The notes beneath the pieces were generated by a model. It did not search any database and was not told the DNA's origin. It was given only the letters and a program-made list of their open reading frames with translations. From Syntrophaceae bacterium UBA7520 (GTDB taxonomy: Bacteria > Desulfobacterota > Syntrophia > Syntrophales > Smithellaceae): DNA of 64,000 nt. The stretch is from the NCBI GenBank assembly GCA_002478265.1, contig DLNC01000012.1, forward strand, positions 105,539 through 169,538, read 5' to 3'. How positions within the stretch are numbered: the stretch's first letter is position 1; the number at the start of each line of letters is the position of its first letter. Below are positions 34,343 to 42,952 of this stretch, piece by piece. A program made the position numbers and the translations under genes.

Positions 34343-34768
34343 ATGAAAAAAAGAGTTTTATTTTTGTGTACGGCTAATTCCTGCCGGTCGCAGATGGCGG
34401 AAGGCATCACGAATCACTTTTGGAACGACCAATTTGAAGCCTATTCCGCCGGAACCCAAGCTTCTTATGTTAACCCCACGGCTATCAGTGTGATGAAAGA
34501 AATCGGGATTGATATTTCCAAACACCGATCAAAGAATCTTTCAGAATTCGACGGGCAGAGCTTTGATTATGTAATCACGCTTTGTGGTGACGCCAATGAA
34601 ACGTGCCCTTTGTATATCGGCGGAACTAAAAAAACGCATATCGGCTTTGATGACCCGGCACAAGCGGCAGGCACAAAAGATGAAATATTGCGGGAGTTCC
34701 GGCGCGTGCGCGATGAAATTAAAGAAAAATTAACTGCTTTTTTTCGCAGCGAAAAAATAATTAATTAA
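34343..34768 (+). CDS. arsC: Arsenate reductase, LMW protein tyrosine phosphatase type
   Basis: The 141-residue protein has the P-loop CTANSCR (nucleophile Cys9, Arg15) and the resolving Cys pair in TLCGDANETCP (near residues 80-88), as in thioredoxin-coupled ArsC. It reduces arsenate to arsenite, which the neighbouring Acr3 exports. It starts 3 bases after the CcdA gene. Confidence 0.95.
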   Translation: MKKRVLFLCTANSCRSQMAEGITNHFWNDQFEAYSAGTQASYVNPTAISVMKEIGIDISKHRSKNLSEFDGQSFDYVITLCGDANETCPLYIGGTKKTHIGFDDPAQAAGTKDEILREFRRVRDEIKEKLTAFFRSEKIIN

Positions 34769-34778
34769 GGAGAAATCA

Positions 34779-35831
34779 ATGTCAGAAAATATCGTAAAAA
34801 AATTGTCATTTCTGGATAGGTTTTTAACGCTGTGGATTTTTATCGCCATCGGCGTGGGCATCGCCCTGGGTTACCTGCTGCCGCAGGTTTCAGAGTTTAT
34901 CACCGGATTACAGGTAGGCACAACTTCCATCCCTATCGCCGTCGGCCTGATTCTCATGATGTATCCGCCGCTGGCCCGCGTCAAATACGAGGAGATGGGC
35001 AAGGTATTTAAAAACAAGAAGCTACTGGGCATTTCCCTTCTGCAGAACTGGGTAATCGGCCCGATTGTCATGTTTATTCTCGCCGTTATTTTTCTGCATA
35101 ATTATCCTGAATACATGATCGGTGTCATTCTGGTGGGTCTGGCTCGTTGCATCGCCATGGTCATTGTTTGGAATGAACTGGCCTGTGGTGACAGGGAATT
35201 GGCCGTAGGACTTGTCGCTTTTAACGCTGTGGCGCAGGTGCTCTTCTACGCTTTTTATATTTATTTCTTCATTACGGTCATGCTCAACTGGCTGGGTCTG
35301 GCCCAGTCGGTTAACATCGATATTTCCATGGCGGAGGCGGCAAAAACCGTTTTCATTTACCTGGGCATTCCTTTTCTTGCCGGCATGATTACCCGCTATT
35401 CTGTTATCTATCTGAAAGGCGAAGATTGGTTTAGCAATGTTTTTATGCCCAAACTCTCGCCGCTTACTCTGGTTGCGCTGCTCTTTACAATTGTGGTAAT
35501 GTTTTCCACGCAGGGCAATAAAATAATTGAATCGCCTTTTGATGTTTTTATTGTGACGATTCCATTGACAATATATTTTGTGATCATGTGGTTTGTAACT
35601 TTCTTTATCATCCGAAAAATCAGCGGCAATTATGAGCAGACCTGCGCCGTTTCCTTTACCGCAGGAAGCAACGATTTCGAGCTGGCCATCGCCGTGGCTA
35701 TTGCCATCTGGGGCATCGGCTCCGGACAGGCATTTGCCACAGTTATCGGTCCGCTCATCGAAGTACCGGTGCTCATCATCCTGGTAAATGTGGCGCTAAG
35801 ATTTAAGAATAAATTCTTCACCGGCAGATAA
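34779..35831 (+). CDS. acr3: ACR3-family arsenite efflux permease
   Basis: The 350-residue protein with ten predicted helices begins with LSFLDRFLTLWIFIAIGVGIALGY, the Acr3 N-terminal signature. The essential Cys lies in GLARCIAMVIVWNELACGDRELA, and helix 9 has FTAGSNDFELAIAVAI. It exports As(OH)3. It sits 10 bases after arsC with AAGGAG upstream. Confidence 0.95.
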   Translation: MSENIVKKLSFLDRFLTLWIFIAIGVGIALGYLLPQVSEFITGLQVGTTSIPIAVGLILMMYPPLARVKYEEMGKVFKNKKLLGISLLQNWVIGPIVMFILAVIFLHNYPEYMIGVILVGLARCIAMVIVWNELACGDRELAVGLVAFNAVAQVLFYAFYIYFFITVMLNWLGLAQSVNIDISMAEAAKTVFIYLGIPFLAGMITRYSVIYLKGEDWFSNVFMPKLSPLTLVALLFTIVVMFSTQGNKIIESPFDVFIVTIPLTIYFVIMWFVTFFIIRKISGNYEQTCAVSFTAGSNDFELAIAVAIAIWGIGSGQAFATVIGPLIEVPVLIILVNVALRFKNKFFTGR

Positions 35832-35855
35832 TTTTTTAAGGAGGTGCCAGTTAGC

Positions 35856-36884
35856 ATGAAGTTAAGCGAATACATAAAAAAATACCGCCTACCGGTCACC
35901 ATTGTTCTGGCGTTGACGGGCATTGGCCTAATGCTCTACTATGATTACTGCGATACCGTCTGCAGTTTCCTGCGGGGCGATATTTTCGGCATTGATCTTA
36001 AATGGATCGGGATTGCCTATATGGCGATCATTATAATTTTTACGGCTTTTCAGCAATTTGATTTTGTGCGCGCGCTGCTCGCGGCCGGCCTGGGTGTAGA
36101 GATTTATCTTTACAGTTTTCAGATTCAAAACAGCGTCTATTGCCCTTTCTGCCTGGCTTTTTCCGTTGTGGTGATTTTGTCATTCATCATCAATTATGAA
36201 GCATCGCCCGCGTGGCGGGAAAACCAGCGCAAGATGTGGCTATATTTCTTAGGGGAGGTAAATTTTCCGATGTTTAAAATAAAAAAATTGCCGTTGGCCA
36301 TGGTTGCTCTGATCGGGTATTTTTTTGTTTTTTTAACCTTTACCGGTTCGGTTACGCCTGTCTATGGACAGGATAAGATAACGGGCATTCCTTCACTCGG
36401 CAAAGGCCCGTACGAAGTTATGATGTTTTCCAATTACTTTTGCCCACCCTGCCGCAAAATAGATACCAAAGCCGAACCCTTATTCAAAGAATTGCTGGGA
36501 ACCGGCAAAGTTAAGATAATATTTATTGATGTGCCTTTCTCGAGTCCGGCTGCTATTTATGCTAAATATTACTTGTATGCCGCCAATATTGATCCCAGCG
36601 CAGAGAATATCCTTCATGTGCGAAATATACTTTTTGAAGCAGCACAGGGCATGCGCATTAAGGATGAAAACGCATTAGCAACCTATTTGAAGGAAAAGAA
36701 AGTATCCTGGAAGACAATGGATGAAAAATCAGTTTTCCCACTAATGAGCGTGGTTATTAAAGAAAATCAAATCAATGCCACGCCCACCTGTGTCATAAAA
36801 TATTCGGAAAAAGACATAAAGAAATATGTTGGCGACGATGAAATTTGGAGAGGGCTGACAGAGCTTAAAAAACAACTAAAATAA
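35856..36884 (+). CDS. VKOR-like domain fused to DsbA/thioredoxin-like domain
   Basis: The 342-residue protein has two parts. Residues ~10-120 carry four transmembrane helices with the VKOR loop Cys pair (YYDYCDTVC) and the active site VYCPFCLAF. After a further membrane segment (~145-165), a thioredoxin-fold domain has the active site NYFCPPCRKID and cis-Pro NATPTCVIKY. VKOR enzymes form disulfides by passing electrons to quinone, while CcdA upstream does the opposite. The start at 35856 follows AAGGAGGT by 10 bases; a GTG at 35844 is also in frame. A disulfide-forming system inside an arsenic operon is unusual. Confidence 0.82.
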   Translation: MKLSEYIKKYRLPVTIVLALTGIGLMLYYDYCDTVCSFLRGDIFGIDLKWIGIAYMAIIIIFTAFQQFDFVRALLAAGLGVEIYLYSFQIQNSVYCPFCLAFSVVVILSFIINYEASPAWRENQRKMWLYFLGEVNFPMFKIKKLPLAMVALIGYFFVFLTFTGSVTPVYGQDKITGIPSLGKGPYEVMMFSNYFCPPCRKIDTKAEPLFKELLGTGKVKIIFIDVPFSSPAAIYAKYYLYAANIDPSAENILHVRNILFEAAQGMRIKDENALATYLKEKKVSWKTMDEKSVFPLMSVVIKENQINATPTCVIKYSEKDIKKYVGDDEIWRGLTELKKQLK

Positions 36885-36907
36885 TCAAATTAACGGAAAG
36901 TATTTTT

Positions 36908-38077
36908 ATGAAAGAATGGCAAAAACTTTTCTGGATCGTCGCGATCTTTCTGGGCGCTTACTATATTCCTTGGGAAGCAGCAATAATCCGTCAATCCGGC
37001 CTGGAAGCATTTATGATGCTTCAGGAATACGCCCGCCAGCACGTGCTCACCTGTCTCATTCCCGCTTTTTTTATCGCGGGGGCGATAGCGGTATTTGTCT
37101 CGCAGGCGGCGGTGCTCAAATATTTCGGCGCGAAAGCCAATAAATTTTTATCTTATTCCGTGGCTTCTGTTTCCGGATCAGTTCTGGCGGTTTGTTCCTG
37201 CACTGTTTTGCCGCTCTTCGCGGGAATATACACGCGCGGCGCGGGTATCGGCCCGGCAACCGCTTTCTTATATTCTGGTCCGGCCATAAACGTCCTGGCA
37301 ATAATTTTAACCGCTAAAGTCCTGGGCTGGCAACTAGGTCTGGCGCGCGCCATCGGCGCCATTCTTTTCGCCATTGTCGCGGGGCTTTTGATGGCTTATA
37401 TCTTCCGCAAGGACGACGCCAACAGAGATAAAGGCGAAATCTTTTTGCCGGACGAAGAAAAAACAAGGCCGCTTTGGCAGAACGCTGTGTATATGCTGAC
37501 GATGGTATTGATTTTAATTTTTGCTTCGTTTGCGAGGCCTTCGGAAAGTGATTCTCAAATTTGGCAGACAATTTATTCCGTTAAGTGGTACCTGACCGCA
37601 TTCCTGCTGATTGTTCTGGCCGTGATTCTTAAAGCCTGGTTCATTAAACAGGAACTTAAAGAATGGGTGAAATCTTCCTGGGATTTTGCGCTGCAGATTC
37701 TGCCGCTGCTTTTGGCGGGAGTTTTAGTAGCGGGATTTTTACTGGGACGCCCCGGGCACCCGGCGCTGATTCCCGAACAATACATTCAGACGCTTGTCGG
37801 CGGAAATTCTTTCTTCGCAAATTTTTTCGCGTCCCTTGTCGGCGCTTTAATGTATTTTGCCACACTTACCGAAGTGCCGATTTTGCAGGGATTAATCGGC
37901 TCTGGAATGGGACAAGGTCCCGCACTCGCGCTGCTTTTAGCAGGACCTGCTTTATCATTACCGAACATGATTGCCATTGCCAGTATCATGGGCATCAAAA
38001 AAACGGCTGTTTACAGCATCATTGTCGTGATTCTTTCGACGTTTGCCGGCATGAGTTACGGCTGGTTCATGTCTTAA
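36908..38077 (+). CDS. ArsP/DUF318-type permease
   Basis: The 389-residue protein has eight to ten hydrophobic helices in two halves split by a charged loop near residues 160-190. The Cys-rich helix SVLAVCSCTVLPLFAGIYTRGAGIG and the FLYSGPAINVLA motif, mirrored by LALLLAGPALSLPNM in the second half, identify the DUF318/ArsP permease superfamily. Members export methyl-arsenite or divalent metals. The Cys-Ser-Cys in the first half fits thiol ligation of As(III). It lies 23 bases after the VKOR fusion gene. Confidence 0.82.
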   Translation: MKEWQKLFWIVAIFLGAYYIPWEAAIIRQSGLEAFMMLQEYARQHVLTCLIPAFFIAGAIAVFVSQAAVLKYFGAKANKFLSYSVASVSGSVLAVCSCTVLPLFAGIYTRGAGIGPATAFLYSGPAINVLAIILTAKVLGWQLGLARAIGAILFAIVAGLLMAYIFRKDDANRDKGEIFLPDEEKTRPLWQNAVYMLTMVLILIFASFARPSESDSQIWQTIYSVKWYLTAFLLIVLAVILKAWFIKQELKEWVKSSWDFALQILPLLLAGVLVAGFLLGRPGHPALIPEQYIQTLVGGNSFFANFFASLVGALMYFATLTEVPILQGLIGSGMGQGPALALLLAGPALSLPNMIAIASIMGIKKTAVYSIIVVILSTFAGMSYGWFMS

Positions 38078-38105
38078 ATATAATATAAACAATGAACCGG
38101 CAAAG

Positions 38106-39209
38106 ATGGATGAATTAAATAAAATATATATTGAGCCGACCAACCGCTGCAACCTGAACTGTCTTATATGTATCCGCAATTCTTGGAACGAAACATACGG
38201 GGAAATGGCTTGGCCGGTATACCGAAAATTAATCAATGATCTCAAAGACTTTCCTGAAGCGAAAACAATAGCTTTTGCCGGCCTGGGCGAACCGCTGCTT
38301 CACCCCAAGCTGCCGGAAATGATTAGTCTTGCCCACGAACGAGGATTAAGAACGGAAATAACAAGCAACGCGCTTCTGCTGACTCCGGCAATGGCGCGCC
38401 AGCTTATTGACGCCGGACTGAATCAGTTTACTGTTTCCATTGACGGTGCTTCAGAAGATGTTTATGAAAACATCCGTCCCGGCTCCTCGCTCGAACAAAT
38501 TGTAAAAAACGTCACGTATCTGCGCCGGCTGACCGAGGCAGATGCCAAGCCTATCAGAATCGGCGTCGTTTTTGTCGCGATGAGGCGCAACATACAAGAG
38601 CTTCCTTATCTCAAAAAAATTGCGCGCAGAATAAAAGCTTCCTTCATCCTCTTAACCAACATTCTGCCCTATACGGCGGAACTGCAGGATGAAATTCTCT
38701 ATCGGCTTGGGCCGAGAACAAACAGAATAAGCGGAGTGCCGTCTTCTCCCCTCTGGATACTGCCGGACATGGATTTCACTGAAGAAACGATGAAACCGCT
38801 GGCTTCAATATTTCGCAGTCCTTCAAGCTTGGCATTTCTTGATTTTCCCTTAAACAGGAGAAACAATTATTGCCCTTTTATCAGCGCCGGCAGTGTTTCC
38901 ATAGGATGGCACGGCGGCGTTAGTCCGTGCCTGCCTCTTTTGCATTCCTATACTTGCTTTATCAGGAACAGGGAAAAGAGATTTTTGCGCTGCGAATTTG
39001 GAAATCTGGCAGAGCGTCGGTTGAAGGAAATTTGGGCAGAACCGGGATTTTCATCATTACGCGAGCGTGTGCGCGCGTTTGATTTTCCGCCCTGCACCGA
39101 TTGCGGCGGATGCGAACTGGCCGAAACAAACGAGGAAGATTGCTTCGGCAACAAATTTCCGGTTTGCGGCGATTGCCTTTGGGCGCGCGGTGTCTTACGC
39201 TGTCCCTGA
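38106..39209 (+). CDS. Radical SAM/SPASM-domain protein
   Basis: The 367-residue enzyme starts IYIEPTNRCNLNCLICIRNSW, giving the CxxxCxxC SAM-cluster motif (CNLNCLIC) near residues 15-22. The SAM-binding motif is GLGEPLLHP. A C-terminal SPASM-type cysteine set follows (CTDCGGCELAETNEEDCFGN..CGDCLW), enough for two auxiliary clusters. SPASM enzymes usually modify peptides or mature cofactors. The N-terminal wording resembles maturases paired with tungsten aldehyde oxidoreductases, but no such partner is nearby. It follows the ArsP-type gene by 28 bases, so a role in arsenic chemistry is possible but unproven. Confidence 0.87.
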   Translation: MDELNKIYIEPTNRCNLNCLICIRNSWNETYGEMAWPVYRKLINDLKDFPEAKTIAFAGLGEPLLHPKLPEMISLAHERGLRTEITSNALLLTPAMARQLIDAGLNQFTVSIDGASEDVYENIRPGSSLEQIVKNVTYLRRLTEADAKPIRIGVVFVAMRRNIQELPYLKKIARRIKASFILLTNILPYTAELQDEILYRLGPRTNRISGVPSSPLWILPDMDFTEETMKPLASIFRSPSSLAFLDFPLNRRNNYCPFISAGSVSIGWHGGVSPCLPLLHSYTCFIRNREKRFLRCEFGNLAERRLKEIWAEPGFSSLRERVRAFDFPPCTDCGGCELAETNEEDCFGNKFPVCGDCLWARGVLRCP

Positions 39210-39297
39210 CGAAAATTATGCATCAGATGCTTGTTTTTTCTTCTTCATTAAAATATTAATATTTGCTACATATTAAAGCTATCTTAGGGGAAAAACG

Positions 39298-39891
39298 ATG
39301 AGATCGTTTTGGCTTTGCTTTGTACCGCTCTTTGTGGCTGTGGATGCCATAGGTCTTTTACCCATTTTTATCGGGTTTACCGAAGGAATTCAGAAACAAC
39401 TGGTGAGAAAAATTATTTATCAATCAATGTTTACCGCGCTGGTTGTGGCTATCGCTTTTATTGCGCTGGGCACGGCTATCTTTCGTTTTCTTAACATCAG
39501 CATTGCCGACTTTATGGTTGCGGGCGGGACGTTGCTATTTATTATTTCCATTCGTGACATTCTTTCTTCCGGAGAAAAGGCAACGGCCGTCGACCCGGAG
39601 AGTATCGGCGTTGTACCAATCGGCGTGCCGCTGATTACCGGCCCGGCGGTGCTGACAACTTCGCTTCTTTTAATTGCGGAACACAACGCCCTGGTCACCT
39701 CGCTGGCCATTGCGGCAAACATCATCATCGCCGGCATCGTCTTTTTCACTGCGCCATTGATTAACCGCGCACTCGGCAAAACCGGAGCGCGCGCGATCTC
39801 TAAAATCACGAGCTTGCTGCTGGCCGCCATCGGCGTAATGATTGTCCGGCGCGGCATCCTGATGATCATTGCAGAAAGAGCCAGCGCGTAA
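39298..39891 (+). CDS. MarC-family integral membrane protein
   Basis: The 197-residue protein with six transmembrane helices has the MarC/UPF0056 signatures VDAIGLLPIFIGFT in helix 1 and VPIGVPLITGPAVLTT in the middle. The function of the family is unresolved; it is not a proven antibiotic resistance factor. It lies 88 bases after the radical SAM gene and is followed by a terminator. Confidence 0.9.
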   Translation: MRSFWLCFVPLFVAVDAIGLLPIFIGFTEGIQKQLVRKIIYQSMFTALVVAIAFIALGTAIFRFLNISIADFMVAGGTLLFIISIRDILSSGEKATAVDPESIGVVPIGVPLITGPAVLTTSLLLIAEHNALVTSLAIAANIIIAGIVFFTAPLINRALGKTGARAISKITSLLLAAIGVMIVRRGILMIIAERASA

Positions 39892-39893
39892 AA

Positions 39894-39922
39894 AAATCCG
39901 GCTGCTGGAGGCAGCCGGATTT
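39894..39922 (+). terminator. Hairpin terminator after marC-like gene
   Basis: AAATCCGGCTGC (39894-39905) pairs perfectly with GCAGCCGGATTT (39911-39922) around a 5-base loop. T-rich sequence follows. It probably ends the arsenic operon transcript. Confidence 0.85.
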
Positions 39923-39982
39923 CCTTTGCTTTCGCTTAAGCAGCGATTTTATCTTCTGACCGCAGCGCAGCCAACGTCTTTT

Positions 39983-42700
39983 TTAACGCGCTTTTTTTAA
40001 AACATGCAGCCGTAACCATTTCTCCGCCCCCACCACAGCGTAAATTGCAATGGAAACCGCGATAATCATAAGCCAATCACTGACAGAAATGGGTTGGCTT
40101 CCGAAAATTCTGTTCATCACCGGAGAATATGTATAAAACAACTGCAGGATGATCATTGCCGCAGAGCCAAACAGTACCCACGGGTTGGTAAATATACCTA
40201 TCTTAAACATCGATTTGGTTAGCGAGCGACAGTTAAACAAATAGGTCAGTTCGATCATCACAAACAGGTTCACCGCCACAGTGCGCGCTTCCGCCAGCGG
40301 GTATCCCTGATATTTTTGCCAGGTAAAAATGGTGAAAACAGCCGCCAGCATTAAAAATGACACCATCAGGATTCTGGCGATAAGAATTCCCGTAAGTATC
40401 GGGCTGTTCGGTTCACGTGGCGGATAATCCATTATATCCGGCTCACCCGGCTCGAACGCCAGCATCAGGCCCAGAAGAATCGCCGTGGTCATATTAACCC
40501 AGAGAATCTGCACCGGCAGGATGGGCAGTGTTACCCCGGAAAAAATCGCGGCCAGAATAACCAGACCTTCGCCACCGTTGGTAGGCAGCGTCCAGGTAAT
40601 GAATTTCACCAGATTATCGAAGATGCGTCGGCCTTCTTCCACCGCGCGCGTGATCGAGGCGAAATTGTCATCGGTCAGTACCATATCCGCCGCTTCCTTG
40701 GAAACATCCGTGCCGGTAATCCCCATGGCGATGCCGATATCCGCCTGCTTGAGCGCGGGCGCGTCATTGACGCCGTCACCGGTCATCGCCACAACATGAT
40801 GGCGCGCCTGCAGCGCTTCCACCAGGCGCAGTTTCTGTTCCGGGGCGACACGGGCAAAAACCGAAGTTTTTTCCGCCGCAGCAATCAGTTCTTCGTCGGT
40901 CAGCTTTTCTAGTTCTTTTCCGGTAAGCGTGACCGGATTGGTTTCGCTTGCGCCTTTTTCCTGGCCGATATTCAATTGGCGGGCAATCTCCGTGGCGGTA
41001 ATCGCGTGATCACCGGTAATCATCTTGACCATTATGCCCGCTTTATGGCAGGAACGAACAGCCGCGATGGCTTCCGTCCGCGGCGGATCAATCATGCCCT
41101 GCAGTCCTAAAAAAGTAAGGCCGGATAGACAATCTTCTACTTCCAGATTTTTCTTGGCGGTAATTTTGCGCGCCAGGGCGAGCACGCGCAGTCCTTCACT
41201 CGCCATTTGCTCCACTTTGGAGAGCAAATCGTCCTTATTTAAAGAAGCCCCACCGCCGCCGACGCCAAGACTGTCCGAACAGGCATCCAGTATTTTTTCC
41301 ACCGCTCCTTTAACATAGATAATATTTTCACCTTCAGTTTTTGTGCTGTGCAAGCTGGCCATGAATTGACGCTCGGATTCGAATGGAATCTCATCAAGGC
41401 GCGGCATTTCCGCTTTGGCGTTGTCCGGCGTGAGACCGGCTTTTCCGGCTACCGTAATCAACGCGCCTTCGGTCGGGTCTCCCTCAATGCGCCAGAGATC
41501 CTCCTCCTGCACCAGACGCGAATCATTGCACAACAGCCCGGCCAATAAAGTTTCTTTAAGCGTTAGGGGCAATACTTCGCCAAGACGTTTGCCTTCATCA
41601 AGCAATTGCCCTTCCGGCGCGTAGCCGTTTCCTTCGACATCATACATCTTATCCGCCGTGAAGATTTTCTTGACCGTCATTTGATTTTCCGTCAGCGTTC
41701 CTGTTTTATCCGAACAGATAACGGTGGTGCTCCCCAGCGTCTCCACTGCGGGCAGTTTCCGGATAATGGCTTTTTTCTTCGCCATACGGTTGACGCCGAT
41801 AGCTAATGTAATGGTTACCGCCGCGGGCAGTCCTTCCGGAATGGCGCCTACCGCCAATGCCACAGCCGCCATGAACATATAAACGGCGTTTTCTCCGCGC
41901 CACAGACCTACGGCAAATGTTACCGCCGCCAGAACAAGAATCACGATCAGCAAAACTTTACTGAAAGCGGCAATTTTTTTGGTCAGGGGCGTGGAAAGAT
42001 CCGCCGCCGTGGCAATCAACTCCGAGATGCGCCCTGTTTCTGTATTATCGCCCGTCGCCACAACAACGGCTCGCGCCTGCCCGTAGGTAACCAGCGTGCC
42101 CGCATAGGCCATATTACGGCGGTCAGCCAGAATCGTCTCAGGATCGAGCACTTCCTCTTTTTTGATCACCGGCACGGATTCACCCGTCAGCGCGGACTCA
42201 TCGACCTGCAGATCGCGGCAGCGCAGCAGACGGACATCGGCGGGAACTTTATCGCCGGACTGCAGCTGAATAATATCTCCGACAACAAGCCCCACGGCAT
42301 CTATGGACTGCCATTTGCCGTCTCGCAATACGTTTGTCTGCGTCGTCATCATCTTTTTCAGCGACTCGATCGCACTCTCCGCCTTGGACTCCTGGACAAA
42401 ACCGATAATCGCGTTGACAATCACCACGCCGAATATTACCGAAGAATCAACCCATTCCTGCAAAAGTAGAGTGACTGTGCCGGCGGCAATAAGTATATAG
42501 ACCAGCGGCTGATGAAACTGCAGAAGAAACCTCAAAAGCGGGCCCCTTTTCTTTTGCGCGGTTACAGTATTAGGACCAAATTTTTCCAGCCGATGCTTTG
42601 CTTCAAACATCGCCAGGCCTTTATCCGGATCCGTGTTCAGAAAAGTGGTAACCTCAGATGAAGGGCAGTGATGCCAGTGCTTGCAGACAATAGATTCCAT
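39983..42700 (-). CDS. P-type cation-transporting ATPase (P2-like)
   Basis: The 905-residue ATPase has a cation-ATPase N-terminal domain, the actuator TGES (ALTGESVPV), helix 4 IPEGLPAAVT, the phosphorylation site CSDKTGTLTENQM, the nucleotide-domain motif and hinge MTGDGVNDAPALKQADIG, and ten helices overall. The layout is that of SERCA/PMR1-type pumps. Helix 6 reads VNMTTAILLGLMLAFEP, where Ca2+ pumps have an Asp after NxxT, so the cation is uncertain. The ATG at 42700 is chosen because AAGGAG lies 8 bases upstream; an in-frame TTG at 42706 sits too close to it. Confidence 0.92.
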   Translation of the reverse strand: MESIVCKHWHHCPSSEVTTFLNTDPDKGLAMFEAKHRLEKFGPNTVTAQKKRGPLLRFLLQFHQPLVYILIAAGTVTLLLQEWVDSSVIFGVVIVNAIIGFVQESKAESAIESLKKMMTTQTNVLRDGKWQSIDAVGLVVGDIIQLQSGDKVPADVRLLRCRDLQVDESALTGESVPVIKKEEVLDPETILADRRNMAYAGTLVTYGQARAVVVATGDNTETGRISELIATAADLSTPLTKKIAAFSKVLLIVILVLAAVTFAVGLWRGENAVYMFMAAVALAVGAIPEGLPAAVTITLAIGVNRMAKKKAIIRKLPAVETLGSTTVICSDKTGTLTENQMTVKKIFTADKMYDVEGNGYAPEGQLLDEGKRLGEVLPLTLKETLLAGLLCNDSRLVQEEDLWRIEGDPTEGALITVAGKAGLTPDNAKAEMPRLDEIPFESERQFMASLHSTKTEGENIIYVKGAVEKILDACSDSLGVGGGGASLNKDDLLSKVEQMASEGLRVLALARKITAKKNLEVEDCLSGLTFLGLQGMIDPPRTEAIAAVRSCHKAGIMVKMITGDHAITATEIARQLNIGQEKGASETNPVTLTGKELEKLTDEELIAAAEKTSVFARVAPEQKLRLVEALQARHHVVAMTGDGVNDAPALKQADIGIAMGITGTDVSKEAADMVLTDDNFASITRAVEEGRRIFDNLVKFITWTLPTNGGEGLVILAAIFSGVTLPILPVQILWVNMTTAILLGLMLAFEPGEPDIMDYPPREPNSPILTGILIARILMVSFLMLAAVFTIFTWQKYQGYPLAEARTVAVNLFVMIELTYLFNCRSLTKSMFKIGIFTNPWVLFGSAAMIILQLFYTYSPVMNRIFGSQPISVSDWLMIIAVSIAIYAVVGAEKWLRLHVLKKAR

Positions 42701-42814
42701 AATCAATCTCCTTTTTGCGCTATTCGCCCCTTCGCTGTGGGGCAGTTATTATAAATAAAACCGGCCGTTGATGTATCCCCTGATTAAATAAAAAGACATT
42801 CAACAAGTTTTTTA

Positions 42815-42844
42815 AGTTTAGCCCAATAAAACCTTTATTGTCAA
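42815..42844 (-). promoter_or_regulatory. Promoter for the P-type ATPase with dyad in the spacer
   Basis: On the minus strand TTGACA (42839-42844) and TAAACT (42815-42820) are 18 bases apart. Between them lies CAATAAA-ACC-TTTATTG (42824-42840), a perfect 7-bp dyad that overlaps the -35. The site suits a repressor; its identity is unknown. Confidence 0.5.
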
Positions 42845-42952
42845 TAAAAACCGGCTCAGGCGTAATTCCCTGTCAGAAAAATAATCTGATCTGATTGCGC
42901 CGAAAGGCGAATTATTCACCTGGCGAAGCAAAATATTTTTAATACCGATTGA

